Translations under genes and position numbers: made by a program
Assembly (NCBI RefSeq): GCF_011067745.1
Contig: NZ_JAAMPJ010000005.1
Location: 526,965 to 590,964, forward strand
Length of the DNA stretch: 64,000 nt
Direction: 5' to 3'
Source of the DNA: Lentzea alba
Lineage (GTDB): Bacteria; Actinomycetota; Actinomycetes; Mycobacteriales; Pseudonocardiaceae
Part shown: piece after piece, positions 26,281 to 33,903 of the stretch
Layout of the letters: every line of letters starts with the position of its first letter
How positions within the stretch are numbered: the first letter of the stretch is position 1
Notes under the pieces: model-generated
Databases searched by the model: none
Seen by the model: the letters and a program-made list of their open reading frames with translations, nothing else
What the model was told of the DNA's origin: nothing

Positions 26281-28962
26281 TCAGGACCAGTGGCCGGTGG
26301 TCGCCGCGCTCAGCGACTGAGTCCTCAGCGGACTGAGGCGGGCGCGCACCGCGTCCGCGTCGGGGTGGTCGAGGTCCTCGATGAGGCCGAGCGCCTCCCG
26401 CCACGCCCTGCGCGCACGTCCCGGCTCACCGGCGGCGAGGTGGCTGTCGCCGAGGTGGACGAGGACGTCGGCGATCCGGTGGTGGTCGCCGAGCGAGCGG
26501 AACAGGTCGAGCGACCGCTGGTAGCAGGCGATGGCGTCGTGGTGGTCGCCGCGGTGGTGGCGGATGTGGCCGAGGCTGTCCCAGGTGCGGGCCTGGCCGT
26601 CTTGGTCGTCGAGCTCCTCCAGCAACACCAGCGCCTCCCGGCACGAGCTGAGCGCGCGGTCCAGGTCGCCCAGCAGTGCCTGGTACCAGCCGATCGCGCT
26701 GAGCACGTCGGCCTGGCCGTGCCGGTGGCCCGCTGCCCGGTAGAGGTCGAGGGCCTGCCGGCAGTGGCGCAGGGCCTGGTCGTGATCACCCTGCCGTTCG
26801 GACAGACGAGCGAGTTCACGCCGGGTGCGCGCCTGCCCGACGGGGTCAGCGGCCGTGTGGAGGCTGCACTGCAGGTGGAACTGGGCGTCACTGAGGCGGT
26901 CCAGCTGCGTGTCGGCGCGGGCCAGGAAGTGATGGGCGTGGCTCTGCGCGAGCGGGTCGGCGAGGTTCAGGGCGGCGGCCAGGGCGACCTGACCGAGGGC
27001 GGCGAGGTCCGGCCAGTGCCCGCGGCGTTCGAGGAACTCGGCCAGTGCCTGGGCGAGGTGCCAGGCGTGAGTGTCGAAACCGGTGGCGCCGGCGTGTTCG
27101 GCGGCGGCCAGCAGGACGCGGTGCTCGGTGGTGAACCAGGACAGGGCCTGCGCGAAGTCGGTGAACGCGGGCGTGATCACCTCGCGGGCCGGGTTCAGCA
27201 ACCGTGCGGCCGCCCGGGAAGTCCGCACGTAGTGGTCGAGCAGTCGGCGGGTGGCAAGACGTCTGTCCGCGACGCTGTCGTGGATTTCGGCCTGTTCGAC
27301 GGCGTACGCGCGCAAGAGGTCGTGCAGCACGTATCGGCCGGGCTGGTGCTCGACGAGCAGGTGCGCGCGGGTCAGTTCGGCGAGCAACGGCCGGATCTGC
27401 GGCGTTCCCAGGAGACCGGAGGCGGCCCTCGCGCAGACGTCCGGACCGGGATGCAAGCCGAGCAGGCGGAACAGCCGGGCAGCCGCGGGCCCCAACGCCC
27501 GGTACGACCAGGAGAACACCGTGCGCACGTCCGTGGCCGAGTCGCCGCCGTCGAACGGGTCGAGCCCGCCGCGCAACTCGGCGGCGATCGCTTTCAGCGG
27601 GAACCCGGTGCAGGCGGCACGGGCGGCCACGACGGTCAGGGCGAGCGGCAGGCCCGCGCACCGCGTGATGATCTCGGCCGTGGCCGCGGAGTCGATCGGG
27701 GTCGCACCGAGGCGATCGGCGAGCAGCTCACGTGACTCCTGCTCGGACAACAGACCCAGCGCGATGGGGTGCGCGCCGTCCGTGGCGACCAGCCCGGTCA
27801 ACCGCGTGCGGCTGGTCACCAGCACCAGGCACCCCGGACTGCCGGGCAGCAGCGACCGGACCTGGTCCGCGTCCCTGGCGTTGTCCAGCAGGATCAGCAT
27901 TCGCTTGTCCGCCAGCGCACTCCGATACCGGCTGACCTGAGCGTCCACGCTCGCCGGGACGCGCAGGCCGAGCGCGTCGAGCAGCGCGTGCAACGCCTCA
28001 CCCGTCGTCATCGCGTCGTCCGGGCCGAACCCGCGCAGGTTGAGGTACAGCTGGCCGTCCGGGAAGCGTGCCACGACCCGATGTGCCCAGTGCACCGCCA
28101 GCGCCGTCTTGCCCACCCCGCCCATGCCGGACACGACCACCGGGCCTGTGCGAACCGCGTCGAGCGCCGCGAGTTCGCGAGCCCGTCCGGCGAACGATCG
28201 CGGCGGCGCGGGCAACTGCCGCGGCACCGTCCGGCCGACCGGCAACGCGAGGTCTCCGGTGAGGATCTTCTTGTGCAGCAACCGCAACTCGGGTCCGGGA
28301 TCGGCACCGAGCTCGTCCGCCAGCCGCAGCCGGACCTGTTCGTACCGCAGCAACGCGTCCGCCTGTCGTCCACAGCGGTACAGCGCCAGCATCAACTGCC
28401 CGGCCAGGCGTTCGTCCAGCGGGAAGGCCGCGGCCGTCGCGTCCAGCTCGGCCAGCAGCTCGGTGTGGCGTCCCTGTTCCAGCGCCAGGTCGTTGCGGTC
28501 CAGCAGGGCGGCGAACCGGCGTGCCTCCAGTGCGGACCGCACGGTCGCGAGCCACGGAGTGTCCAAAGTGGAGAAAGGCTCTCCTCGCCACAGCCCGAGC
28601 GCGTCGTTGAGCAGTTTCACGGCCTCGTCCGGCGTGACGCGCGCCTGTTCCACCAGGCCGGCGAACCGGTGCAGGTCCACCGACATCGGGTCGACGGTCA
28701 GCACGTAACCGCCCTGCCGGCCGACGATGCTCACCTCGTCCGGAAGAACCTGCCGCAACCGCGACACGTACCCGGCGACCGCGTTGCGCGCCCGGTGCGG
28801 CACCTGCTCGCCCCACACCCGGTCCACCAGCACGTCGACGGGCACCAGCCGGTTCGCCTCCACCAGCAACGCCACCAGCACACATCGCTGCCGGGAGTGG
28901 CCGACGTCCACGATCCGGCCACCGACGCGGACCTCGACGTCGCCGAGCAGTCCGAACTCCAC
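26281..28962 (-). CDS. AfsR/DnrI-type SARP regulator with NB-ARC and TPR domains
   Basis: An 893-residue AfsR-like activator. Residues 1-90 form the OmpR-type winged helix (ANRLVPVDVLVDRVWGEQ), 95-240 the bacterial transcriptional activation domain (ALGLWRGEPFSTLDTPWL), about 270-560 an NB-ARC ATPase with Walker A SGMGGVGKTALAVHWAH and MLILLDNARDADQV, and the C-terminal 300 residues TPR repeats (DALAIACYQRSLDLFR-like units). Such proteins activate secondary metabolism or morphogenesis genes after Ser/Thr phosphorylation. Neighbours give no target. I choose the GTG at 28962 (VEFGLLGDVEV) since AGGGAG precedes it; an earlier ATG at 28989 is possible. Confidence 0.92.
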   Translation of the reverse strand: MEFGLLGDVEVRVGGRIVDVGHSRQRCVLVALLVEANRLVPVDVLVDRVWGEQVPHRARNAVAGYVSRLRQVLPDEVSIVGRQGGYVLTVDPMSVDLHRFAGLVEQARVTPDEAVKLLNDALGLWRGEPFSTLDTPWLATVRSALEARRFAALLDRNDLALEQGRHTELLAELDATAAAFPLDERLAGQLMLALYRCGRQADALLRYEQVRLRLADELGADPGPELRLLHKKILTGDLALPVGRTVPRQLPAPPRSFAGRARELAALDAVRTGPVVVSGMGGVGKTALAVHWAHRVVARFPDGQLYLNLRGFGPDDAMTTGEALHALLDALGLRVPASVDAQVSRYRSALADKRMLILLDNARDADQVRSLLPGSPGCLVLVTSRTRLTGLVATDGAHPIALGLLSEQESRELLADRLGATPIDSAATAEIITRCAGLPLALTVVAARAACTGFPLKAIAAELRGGLDPFDGGDSATDVRTVFSWSYRALGPAAARLFRLLGLHPGPDVCARAASGLLGTPQIRPLLAELTRAHLLVEHQPGRYVLHDLLRAYAVEQAEIHDSVADRRLATRRLLDHYVRTSRAAARLLNPAREVITPAFTDFAQALSWFTTEHRVLLAAAEHAGATGFDTHAWHLAQALAEFLERRGHWPDLAALGQVALAAALNLADPLAQSHAHHFLARADTQLDRLSDAQFHLQCSLHTAADPVGQARTRRELARLSERQGDHDQALRHCRQALDLYRAAGHRHGQADVLSAIGWYQALLGDLDRALSSCREALVLLEELDDQDGQARTWDSLGHIRHHRGDHHDAIACYQRSLDLFRSLGDHHRIADVLVHLGDSHLAAGEPGRARRAWREALGLIEDLDHPDADAVRARLSPLRTQSLSAATTGHWS

Positions 28963-29085
28963 CAGCACTCTCCCTGAGCAGCCGATCACACAGTTTCCGA
29001 ATCCCTGCCGAACACCGGACGTCCACTCTCATTCGCGACAGACCGGTCGCAGGGAACCGGTCGTCGGCAGACCTTCGGAGGGCCC

Positions 29086-29613
29086 ATGTCCAGGACGTTT
29101 CTTCGCCGAGTCAGCGCCGCGATCGCGCTGACGGCCGCCGCGGTGGCGCTCGCCGGTGCGGGCGCGGGAACCGCGTCGGGCGCCGTCACCTACGACCTGC
29201 TGCGCAACGCCAACAGCTCCAAGTGCCTCGACGTCGCCGACGGCAGCCGCGACAACAAGGCCGCGATCGTCCAGTACACCTGCGACGCCTCCAAGAGCCA
29301 CCAGCAGTGGACCCTGGAGCAGGTCGGCGACGGCAGCGGTGCCGTGCGGATCAAGGTCGCGCACAGCGGCAAGTGCGTCGACGTCTGGGACGCGAGCCAG
29401 GACGCGACCGCGGACGCCACGCAGTACACCTGCAGCGCCACCAAGTTCAACCAGCAGTTCCTGGTGGAGACGACCGCCACCGGCACGATGAAGTTCCGGG
29501 CACGTCACAGCGGCCAGTGCCTCGAGATCGCCGGCCGCAACTCCACCAACAAGTCGCACCTGCACCAGAACTGGTGCACCTCCCACCGCGCGCAGGAGTT
29601 CTCCATCGGCTGA
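29086..29613 (+). CDS. Secreted ricin-type beta-trefoil lectin
   Basis: A 175-residue exported protein: signal peptide of about 33 residues ending ...GTASGA, then one complete ricin-type beta-trefoil. The three repeats each start with a C-x-D/E carbohydrate-binding element (KCLDVADGS, KCVDVWDAS, QCLEIAGRN) and end in QxW-like motifs (HQQWTLEQ, NQQFLVET, AQEFSIG). The alpha, beta and gamma lobes retain aspartate or glutamate, consistent with galactose- or xylan-type binding. No catalytic domain is attached. GGAGG precedes the ATG, and a strong terminator follows. It is divergent from the AfsR-type regulator. Confidence 0.88.
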   Translation: MSRTFLRRVSAAIALTAAAVALAGAGAGTASGAVTYDLLRNANSSKCLDVADGSRDNKAAIVQYTCDASKSHQQWTLEQVGDGSGAVRIKVAHSGKCVDVWDASQDATADATQYTCSATKFNQQFLVETTATGTMKFRARHSGQCLEIAGRNSTNKSHLHQNWCTSHRAQEFSIG

Positions 29614-29627
29614 TCACTCCTCTTCTC

Positions 29628-29665
29628 GCGGGTTGTGCTCCGGCAACGGGGCACAACCCGCTTTT
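29628..29665 (+). terminator. Rho-independent terminator after the lectin
   Basis: 11-bp perfect arms GCGGGTTGTGC (29628-29638) and complement (29651-29661), 12-nt loop, followed by TTTT. Confidence 0.9.
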
Positions 29666-29719
29666 CGGCGTTCCGGCTCGTAGGCTGTCCGTCACCGGTG
29701 GCGAACGGGAGGTCGGACG

Positions 29720-30394
29720 GTGGCGGAAACGACGGTGGCCGAGGTGATGGCCGAACTGGCCGCGCTGGAGGATCCGAAGGCCCGTGCCGTGAACGAAAAA
29801 CACGGCGACGACCACGGCGTGAACCTCGGCAAGCTCCGCGCGGTCGCCAAACGCCTCAAGACCCAGCAGGAACTCTCGCTCGAACTGTGGGCGACGGGTG
29901 ACACCGCGGCCCGGCTGCTGGCCCTGTTGATCTGCCGCCCCAAGGCGTTCTCACGCGACCAGCTCGACACCATGCTGCGCGAGGCCCGCCGGCCCAAGGT
30001 CCAGGACTGGCTGGTGAACTACGTGGTGAAGAAGAGCCCGCACGCCGAAGACCTGCGGGCGACGTGGTTCGCCGATCCGGACCAGGTGGTCGCGAGCGCG
30101 GGCTGGGCGTTGACCACCGAACGCGTCGCGAAGAAACCCGAGGGCCTGGACCTCGACGGCCTGCTCGACACCGTCGAAGCCGAGATGAAGGGCGCCGAGG
30201 AGCGGCTGCAGTGGGCGATGAACCACTGCCTGGCCCAGATCGGGATCGAGCACCCCGAGTTGCGCGCCCGTGCGATCGACATCGGCGAACGTCTCGAAGT
30301 TCTCAAGGACTACCCGACGCCTCCGAACTGCACGTCGCCGTTCGCGCCCATCTGGATCAACGAGATGGTGCGCCGCGCTCAGAAGGTGGAGTGA
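29720..30394 (+). CDS. AlkD-like DNA alkylation repair HEAT protein
   Basis: A 224-residue alpha-helical protein of the DNA alkylation repair family (AlkD, HEAT-like repeats), which removes N3- and N7-alkylated purines or binds alkylated DNA. It shows the start VAEVMAELAALEDPKARAVN, the helix pair LGKLRAVAKRLKTQQELSLELW, and the conserved tail DYPTPPNCTSPFAPIWI of this subgroup. I cannot confirm the catalytic aspartate of Bacillus AlkD, so a DNA-binding rather than glycosylase role is possible. GGGAGG lies before the GTG at 29720. Its end overlaps the convergent small gene by 16 bases. Confidence 0.85.
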   Translation: MAETTVAEVMAELAALEDPKARAVNEKHGDDHGVNLGKLRAVAKRLKTQQELSLELWATGDTAARLLALLICRPKAFSRDQLDTMLREARRPKVQDWLVNYVVKKSPHAEDLRATWFADPDQVVASAGWALTTERVAKKPEGLDLDGLLDTVEAEMKGAEERLQWAMNHCLAQIGIEHPELRARAIDIGERLEVLKDYPTPPNCTSPFAPIWINEMVRRAQKVE

Positions 30395-30666
30395 CCCGCC
30401 ACCGGAGGAAGTTCGAGCAACTGACTGGCGACGTCGAGGAACTCACCGCCGCACTGCCACAGCGCGAGGTCGGGATCGACGACGAACGGGTCCGCCGGAT
30501 CCACGTGACGCTCCGGCACGCGGTAGGCCAGCGCCTCCGAGTCGGAGTACGCGAGCACCGTCTCGTTGGTGCCCCGCCACACTCGCCGGAACATCACGGC
30601 GTTGACGCAGGCCATGCGGTCGTGCACGACGGTCCGCTGGAATCCACGCCGCAGCAACAGCTTCAT
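30379..30666 (-). CDS. Conserved-looking small protein of unknown function
   Basis: A 95-residue candidate gene. The translated core (RGFQRTVVHDRMACVNAVMF, then NETVLAYSDSEALAYRVPE) has even hydrophobic spacing and reads like a genuine globular protein rather than an antisense shadow. I do not recognise the family. The start is uncertain: ATG 30666 has no clear ribosome site, and a GTG at 30759 would give 126 residues. It overlaps the end of the AlkD-like gene by 16 bases. The non-coding interval 30667-30857 is otherwise featureless. Confidence 0.5.
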   Translation of the reverse strand: MKLLLRRGFQRTVVHDRMACVNAVMFRRVWRGTNETVLAYSDSEALAYRVPERHVDPADPFVVDPDLALWQCGGEFLDVASQLLELPPVAGHSTF

Positions 30667-30857
30667 GCAGTCTTGGACGCTTCTCGCGTGTTGTGCCAAG
30701 TCACCCTGCCCATGCCGGTACGAACTGCAATTCTGGCTCCGACCAGAAGCACGGCTCACCGTCCATCACTCGAACAGGTCAAACGTTTGGGTCAAATGCA
30801 CAACGCGGGCAGCTGCCGTTCGTGCACAGCGCCCACGAAAGAAGACCGTTTCGGGTG

Positions 30858-32102
30858 ATGGCAGGCAGCCGCCGCATGCGCAAGCCTCTGCCGGTGGTCG
30901 ACATCCCGGCACCGGACCCGAGCGCCCCGCTGTACGAGCGGGCCGCGACGCAGATCCCGAACATCGCCGAGAAGGTGCTGGAGGCCTTCTTCGCCAGATC
31001 CGCGGCGTACCGGCAGCTGCCGCACCAGCTCGTCGACCGCGAGATCACCGCGGCGGTGACCCGGAACCTGCAGGTCTTCCTGCGTGCCCTGCGCGAACAG
31101 CGACCGCCCGCGCCGGAGGAGATGGCCGACCAGATCGCCACGGCCGTGCGCCGGGCACAGCAGGGCGTCCCGCTCGACGTCGTGCTGAGCACCTACCACG
31201 TCGCCGCGCACGTCGGCTGGCTGTCGATGGCCGGCGTCGCCGAACCGGACGAGGTGGGCGACCTGCTGGCGACCGTGCCCGCGCTGCTGCAGTTCCTGAG
31301 CGCCGCGGTGCCCGCCGTCGCCGCCTCCTACCTCACCGAACAGCAAGCCCTGCACGCCGAACGCCGCGAAGCCGGCCGAGCCCTGGTCGCCGCGCTGCTG
31401 ACCGGCCGGGAGTCCGAGCCGCTGGCCGAACGAATCGGCCTGGAACTGTCCAGCCACCACGTGGTCGTGGCGATCCGCGTGGAAGCGCCACCTCTGTCCG
31501 ACGGCGGTGACGCGCGGCTCGCGGCCCACGGGTTGGTGCGCCGCCTCCGCGCCGAACTGCCCCCGCACGCGCTCTCCGCCCTGGACCACGACGGCGGCAC
31601 CGTGCTGCTGCCGACCTCGGCCGACGCGCTCGACCAGGAACTGACCGACGCCGCCGACCTGGTCGGCCGGCTGCACACCGCCGCGGGCATCGGCCTGATG
31701 GGCGGGATCGCCGCGGCGGAGACTCGCGAGGACGTCCCCACCGCGGCGAGACAGGCCGCCGACATCGCCGAACTGGTCCAGAAACTGGGCCGCCCGCCCG
31801 GCGCGTACGTGCTGGACGACGTGCTGCTGGAGTACCAGCTCTGCCGTCCCGGTCCCGGCCGCAAGCGCCTGGCCCGCGTGATGGACCGCCTGGCCGAACA
31901 CCCGGACCTGCTGCACACGCTGAGGGTGTTCATCAACAGCGACCACAACCGCCACCGCACGGCGGACAGCCTGCACCTGCACCGCAACACGTTGAACTAC
32001 CGGCTGCGCCGCGTCACCGAGCTCACCGGCTACAACCCGGCCGATCCCGCCGACATCCGGCTGCTCGCCGCGTCACTCATCGTCCACGACCTGCGCCCGT
32101 GA
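30858..32102 (+). CDS. PucR/CdaR-family transcriptional regulator
   Basis: A 414-residue regulator. Residues 1-190 form an all-helical RsbT-like or DUF-type sensor (LVDREITAAVTRNLQVFLRAL), the middle resembles a GGDEF-like PucR domain (LHTAAGIGLMGGIAAAETRED), and the last 60 residues are the PucR-type helix-turn-helix (TADSLHLHRNTLNYRLRRVTEL). Family members control purine, amino acid or sugar-acid catabolism or antibiotic production. ATG 30858 is the most likely start; ATG 30876 is an alternative. It ends back-to-back with the next gene, the two stop codons forming the palindrome TGATCA. Confidence 0.88.
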   Translation: MAGSRRMRKPLPVVDIPAPDPSAPLYERAATQIPNIAEKVLEAFFARSAAYRQLPHQLVDREITAAVTRNLQVFLRALREQRPPAPEEMADQIATAVRRAQQGVPLDVVLSTYHVAAHVGWLSMAGVAEPDEVGDLLATVPALLQFLSAAVPAVAASYLTEQQALHAERREAGRALVAALLTGRESEPLAERIGLELSSHHVVVAIRVEAPPLSDGGDARLAAHGLVRRLRAELPPHALSALDHDGGTVLLPTSADALDQELTDAADLVGRLHTAAGIGLMGGIAAAETREDVPTAARQAADIAELVQKLGRPPGAYVLDDVLLEYQLCRPGPGRKRLARVMDRLAEHPDLLHTLRVFINSDHNRHRTADSLHLHRNTLNYRLRRVTELTGYNPADPADIRLLAASLIVHDLRP

Positions 32103-32765
32103 TCACTTCCGGTAGAAGTGCACGTTGCGCCACTGGTGCTCGGCGCTCGCCGTCTTCAACGTGCCGTAGACGCCGTACTTGAAGTAGTGGTCGCCCTTGG
32201 GCCCGTTCGCCGTGTGCACGTGTTTGCCGTTGATGTAGATGGAGAAGCTGCCGCCGCTGGCAGTCGCGTTGTGCGTGACGTTGATGCGCACCCACTTGCC
32301 GTTGATGCCGCTGATCAGGTCCTTACCTCCACCCCGCAGCGTGCCTCCACCGCGCGAATGCGACCTGATCATCAACGTGGTGGCGCCGTCGCCGTCGTTG
32401 CCGAAGATCTGCATGGCGCTCTCGTCGTCCGTGCCCGCCGTGACCTTCAGCTCGCCCTCGAACTGCCGCTGCCCGGTCCGGTAGTTGTCCTGGATCCGCG
32501 CCTCGACGCGGTTGGACCCGTTGTTGAAGAGCTTGAAGGTCTGCACACCACCGGACCGCTGATAGGACCCGCCGGGCCCGGACGCGCTGGTGGTGCTGCT
32601 CGGGTAGCTCTTGATCGTGCCGCTGCTCTGGATCTGCAGGTTCCACGCGGGATTGTGTTCCGTCCAGCCGCTGCCGACCGGACCGGCTGAGGCGGTCGGC
32701 CCGATCGCCGCCACAATCATGACGGCTGTGCCCGCGATTACCGCGATTCGTCGTGCCAGACGCAT
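32103..32765 (-). CDS. Secreted jelly-roll protein resembling alginate/glucuronan lyases (PL7/PL20-like)
   Basis: A 220-residue exported protein with a signal peptide (RRIAVIAGTAVMIVAAIGPTASA). The mature part looks like the PL7-type concanavalin jelly roll: RVEARIQ corresponds to the R(T/S)EL motif, MQIFG to QIH, and HYFKYGVYG to YFKAGxYxQ. The second motif has phenylalanine where catalytic histidine stands in PL7 enzymes, so it is probably a binding protein or has another chemistry. ATG 32765 has GAGGAGCG upstream. It is read leftwards after the I36/LAS gene but separated by a strong terminator. Family membership is inference from motif order. Confidence 0.6.
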   Translation of the reverse strand: MRLARRIAVIAGTAVMIVAAIGPTASAGPVGSGWTEHNPAWNLQIQSSGTIKSYPSSTTSASGPGGSYQRSGGVQTFKLFNNGSNRVEARIQDNYRTGQRQFEGELKVTAGTDDESAMQIFGNDGDGATTLMIRSHSRGGGTLRGGGKDLISGINGKWVRINVTHNATASGGSFSIYINGKHVHTANGPKGDHYFKYGVYGTLKTASAEHQWRNVHFYRK

Positions 32766-32838
32766 TTCGCGCTCCTCGTGCGTTGCAGGGATTGCACACA
32801 GGCGGCGGCACTGGGAATTCTGGCGCAATTCACGGGAA

Positions 32839-32871
32839 AGAGGCGAGCGCTCTGTGCGAGCGCTCGCCTCT
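32839..32871 (-). terminator. Strong terminator downstream of the I36/LAS gene
   Basis: 14-bp perfect arms AGAGGCGAGCGCTC (32839-32852) and complement (32858-32871), 5-nt loop TGTGC. It ends transcription of the gene at 32897-33760 read leftwards. Confidence 0.85.
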
Positions 32872-32896
32872 CGTCAGCACCGAAATTTCGCTTCGA

Positions 32897-33760
32897 TCAG
32901 TCGCCGTGCGGGTTCTGGATCGAGACGTGCACGTGGTCGTAGTGGCCAGCGGTCACACCGGTGCCCGCGGTGTAGTTGCGCCAGCCCTCGGAGGCGCGGG
33001 CGACGCTCCAGATCTTGCCCTGCCAGATCACGTACCGGACGTCGAGCCGGTTCGCGTGCTTCTGCAGCCAGCGGGCCAGCTTCCAGCCCTGCTCCTTCTG
33101 CGCCGCGGACGGGTAGGACCCGATCCGGTTCGAGATCGTGCAGTCGAGCGCGTTGCCGGTGTTGTGGTTGCTCGTCGACGACTCGCCGCTGCGGTAGTCG
33201 CCCACCCAGCAGTCCTTCTCGCCGGTCTTCGCCCGGATCTGGTCGTCCACGTGCTGCGTGCGCTTCGTGGCCTGCGGCGCACGGGCGGTCGCCGACGGGT
33301 GCGGGTTGGTGACCGGCACGCCGTAGTCGCCGTCCGACGGCGGCGGGCTGCCACCGTCAGCCAGCTTGTGCGAGGCGTTCTCGTTCTTGAGGTCCGAGTT
33401 CAGGTTGGCCTTGGCACCGGCCGCGATCGTCTGGTTCGGGCCGGAGTGGCCGCTGTTGAAGTACACCGTGACCGGGCCGCTGGTGCGGTTCCAGACGGCG
33501 GCGGCGTTGTTCTTCACGCACTGGCCCTGACCGTTGCCCGCGCTCTTGAACTCGTAGCAGCTCGGCTGGTCGTCGCCGTAGTCGGAAATGGACGTGCCGA
33601 AGTCCGAAACCGACCCTTCCTGATTGCTGTTGAAGTACAGGCAGAACTCGCCTGCCTCACAGGATCCGTTTCGGTCCGTCGCCGCGGAGGCGGTGGCCGC
33701 ACCGAAGGACACGCTGATCAGCGCGCCCATCATGGCCACGAGGGTGAATTTCTTGAGCAC
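32897..33760 (-). CDS. Secreted fusion: I36 peptidase-inhibitor domain plus LAS-type metallopeptidase-like domain
   Basis: A 287-residue exported protein. After the signal peptide (MGALISVSFGAATASA), residues 28-130 match the peptidase inhibitor family I36 (CEAGEFCLYFNSNQEGS and paired cysteines). After a Pro/Ser linker, residues 150-287 match the ARB_07466-like C-terminal domain, related to LAS/VanY-type D,D-carboxypeptidases: HNTGNALDC (H-x6-D metal ligands) and DHVHVSIQ (final ligand). It may bind or trim peptidoglycan outside the cell, or inhibit a protease. GTG 33760 follows GAAGGA. The combination is recurrent in actinomycetes but its activity is unproven. Confidence 0.85.
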   Translation of the reverse strand: MLKKFTLVAMMGALISVSFGAATASAATDRNGSCEAGEFCLYFNSNQEGSVSDFGTSISDYGDDQPSCYEFKSAGNGQGQCVKNNAAAVWNRTSGPVTVYFNSGHSGPNQTIAAGAKANLNSDLKNENASHKLADGGSPPPSDGDYGVPVTNPHPSATARAPQATKRTQHVDDQIRAKTGEKDCWVGDYRSGESSTSNHNTGNALDCTISNRIGSYPSAAQKEQGWKLARWLQKHANRLDVRYVIWQGKIWSVARASEGWRNYTAGTGVTAGHYDHVHVSIQNPHGD

Positions 33761-33903
33761 GGTGTGTCCTTCGCCTATTCGATCTTTATTCGATTTCCGT
33801 TGATCGAAGGATTGCGAGGGTCACTGACAGTTCGCTGACACTCGCCGTCACCGCCAAGTCAGCGCACAAAAGGAGTAGCGCGGGTGCGCGATGATTGATC
33901 GCG

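Noticed and set aside
22348..28962. A biosynthetic gene cluster, suggested by the LAL and AfsR-type regulators
   Set aside because: No PKS, NRPS, terpene or RiPP gene is present in the window.
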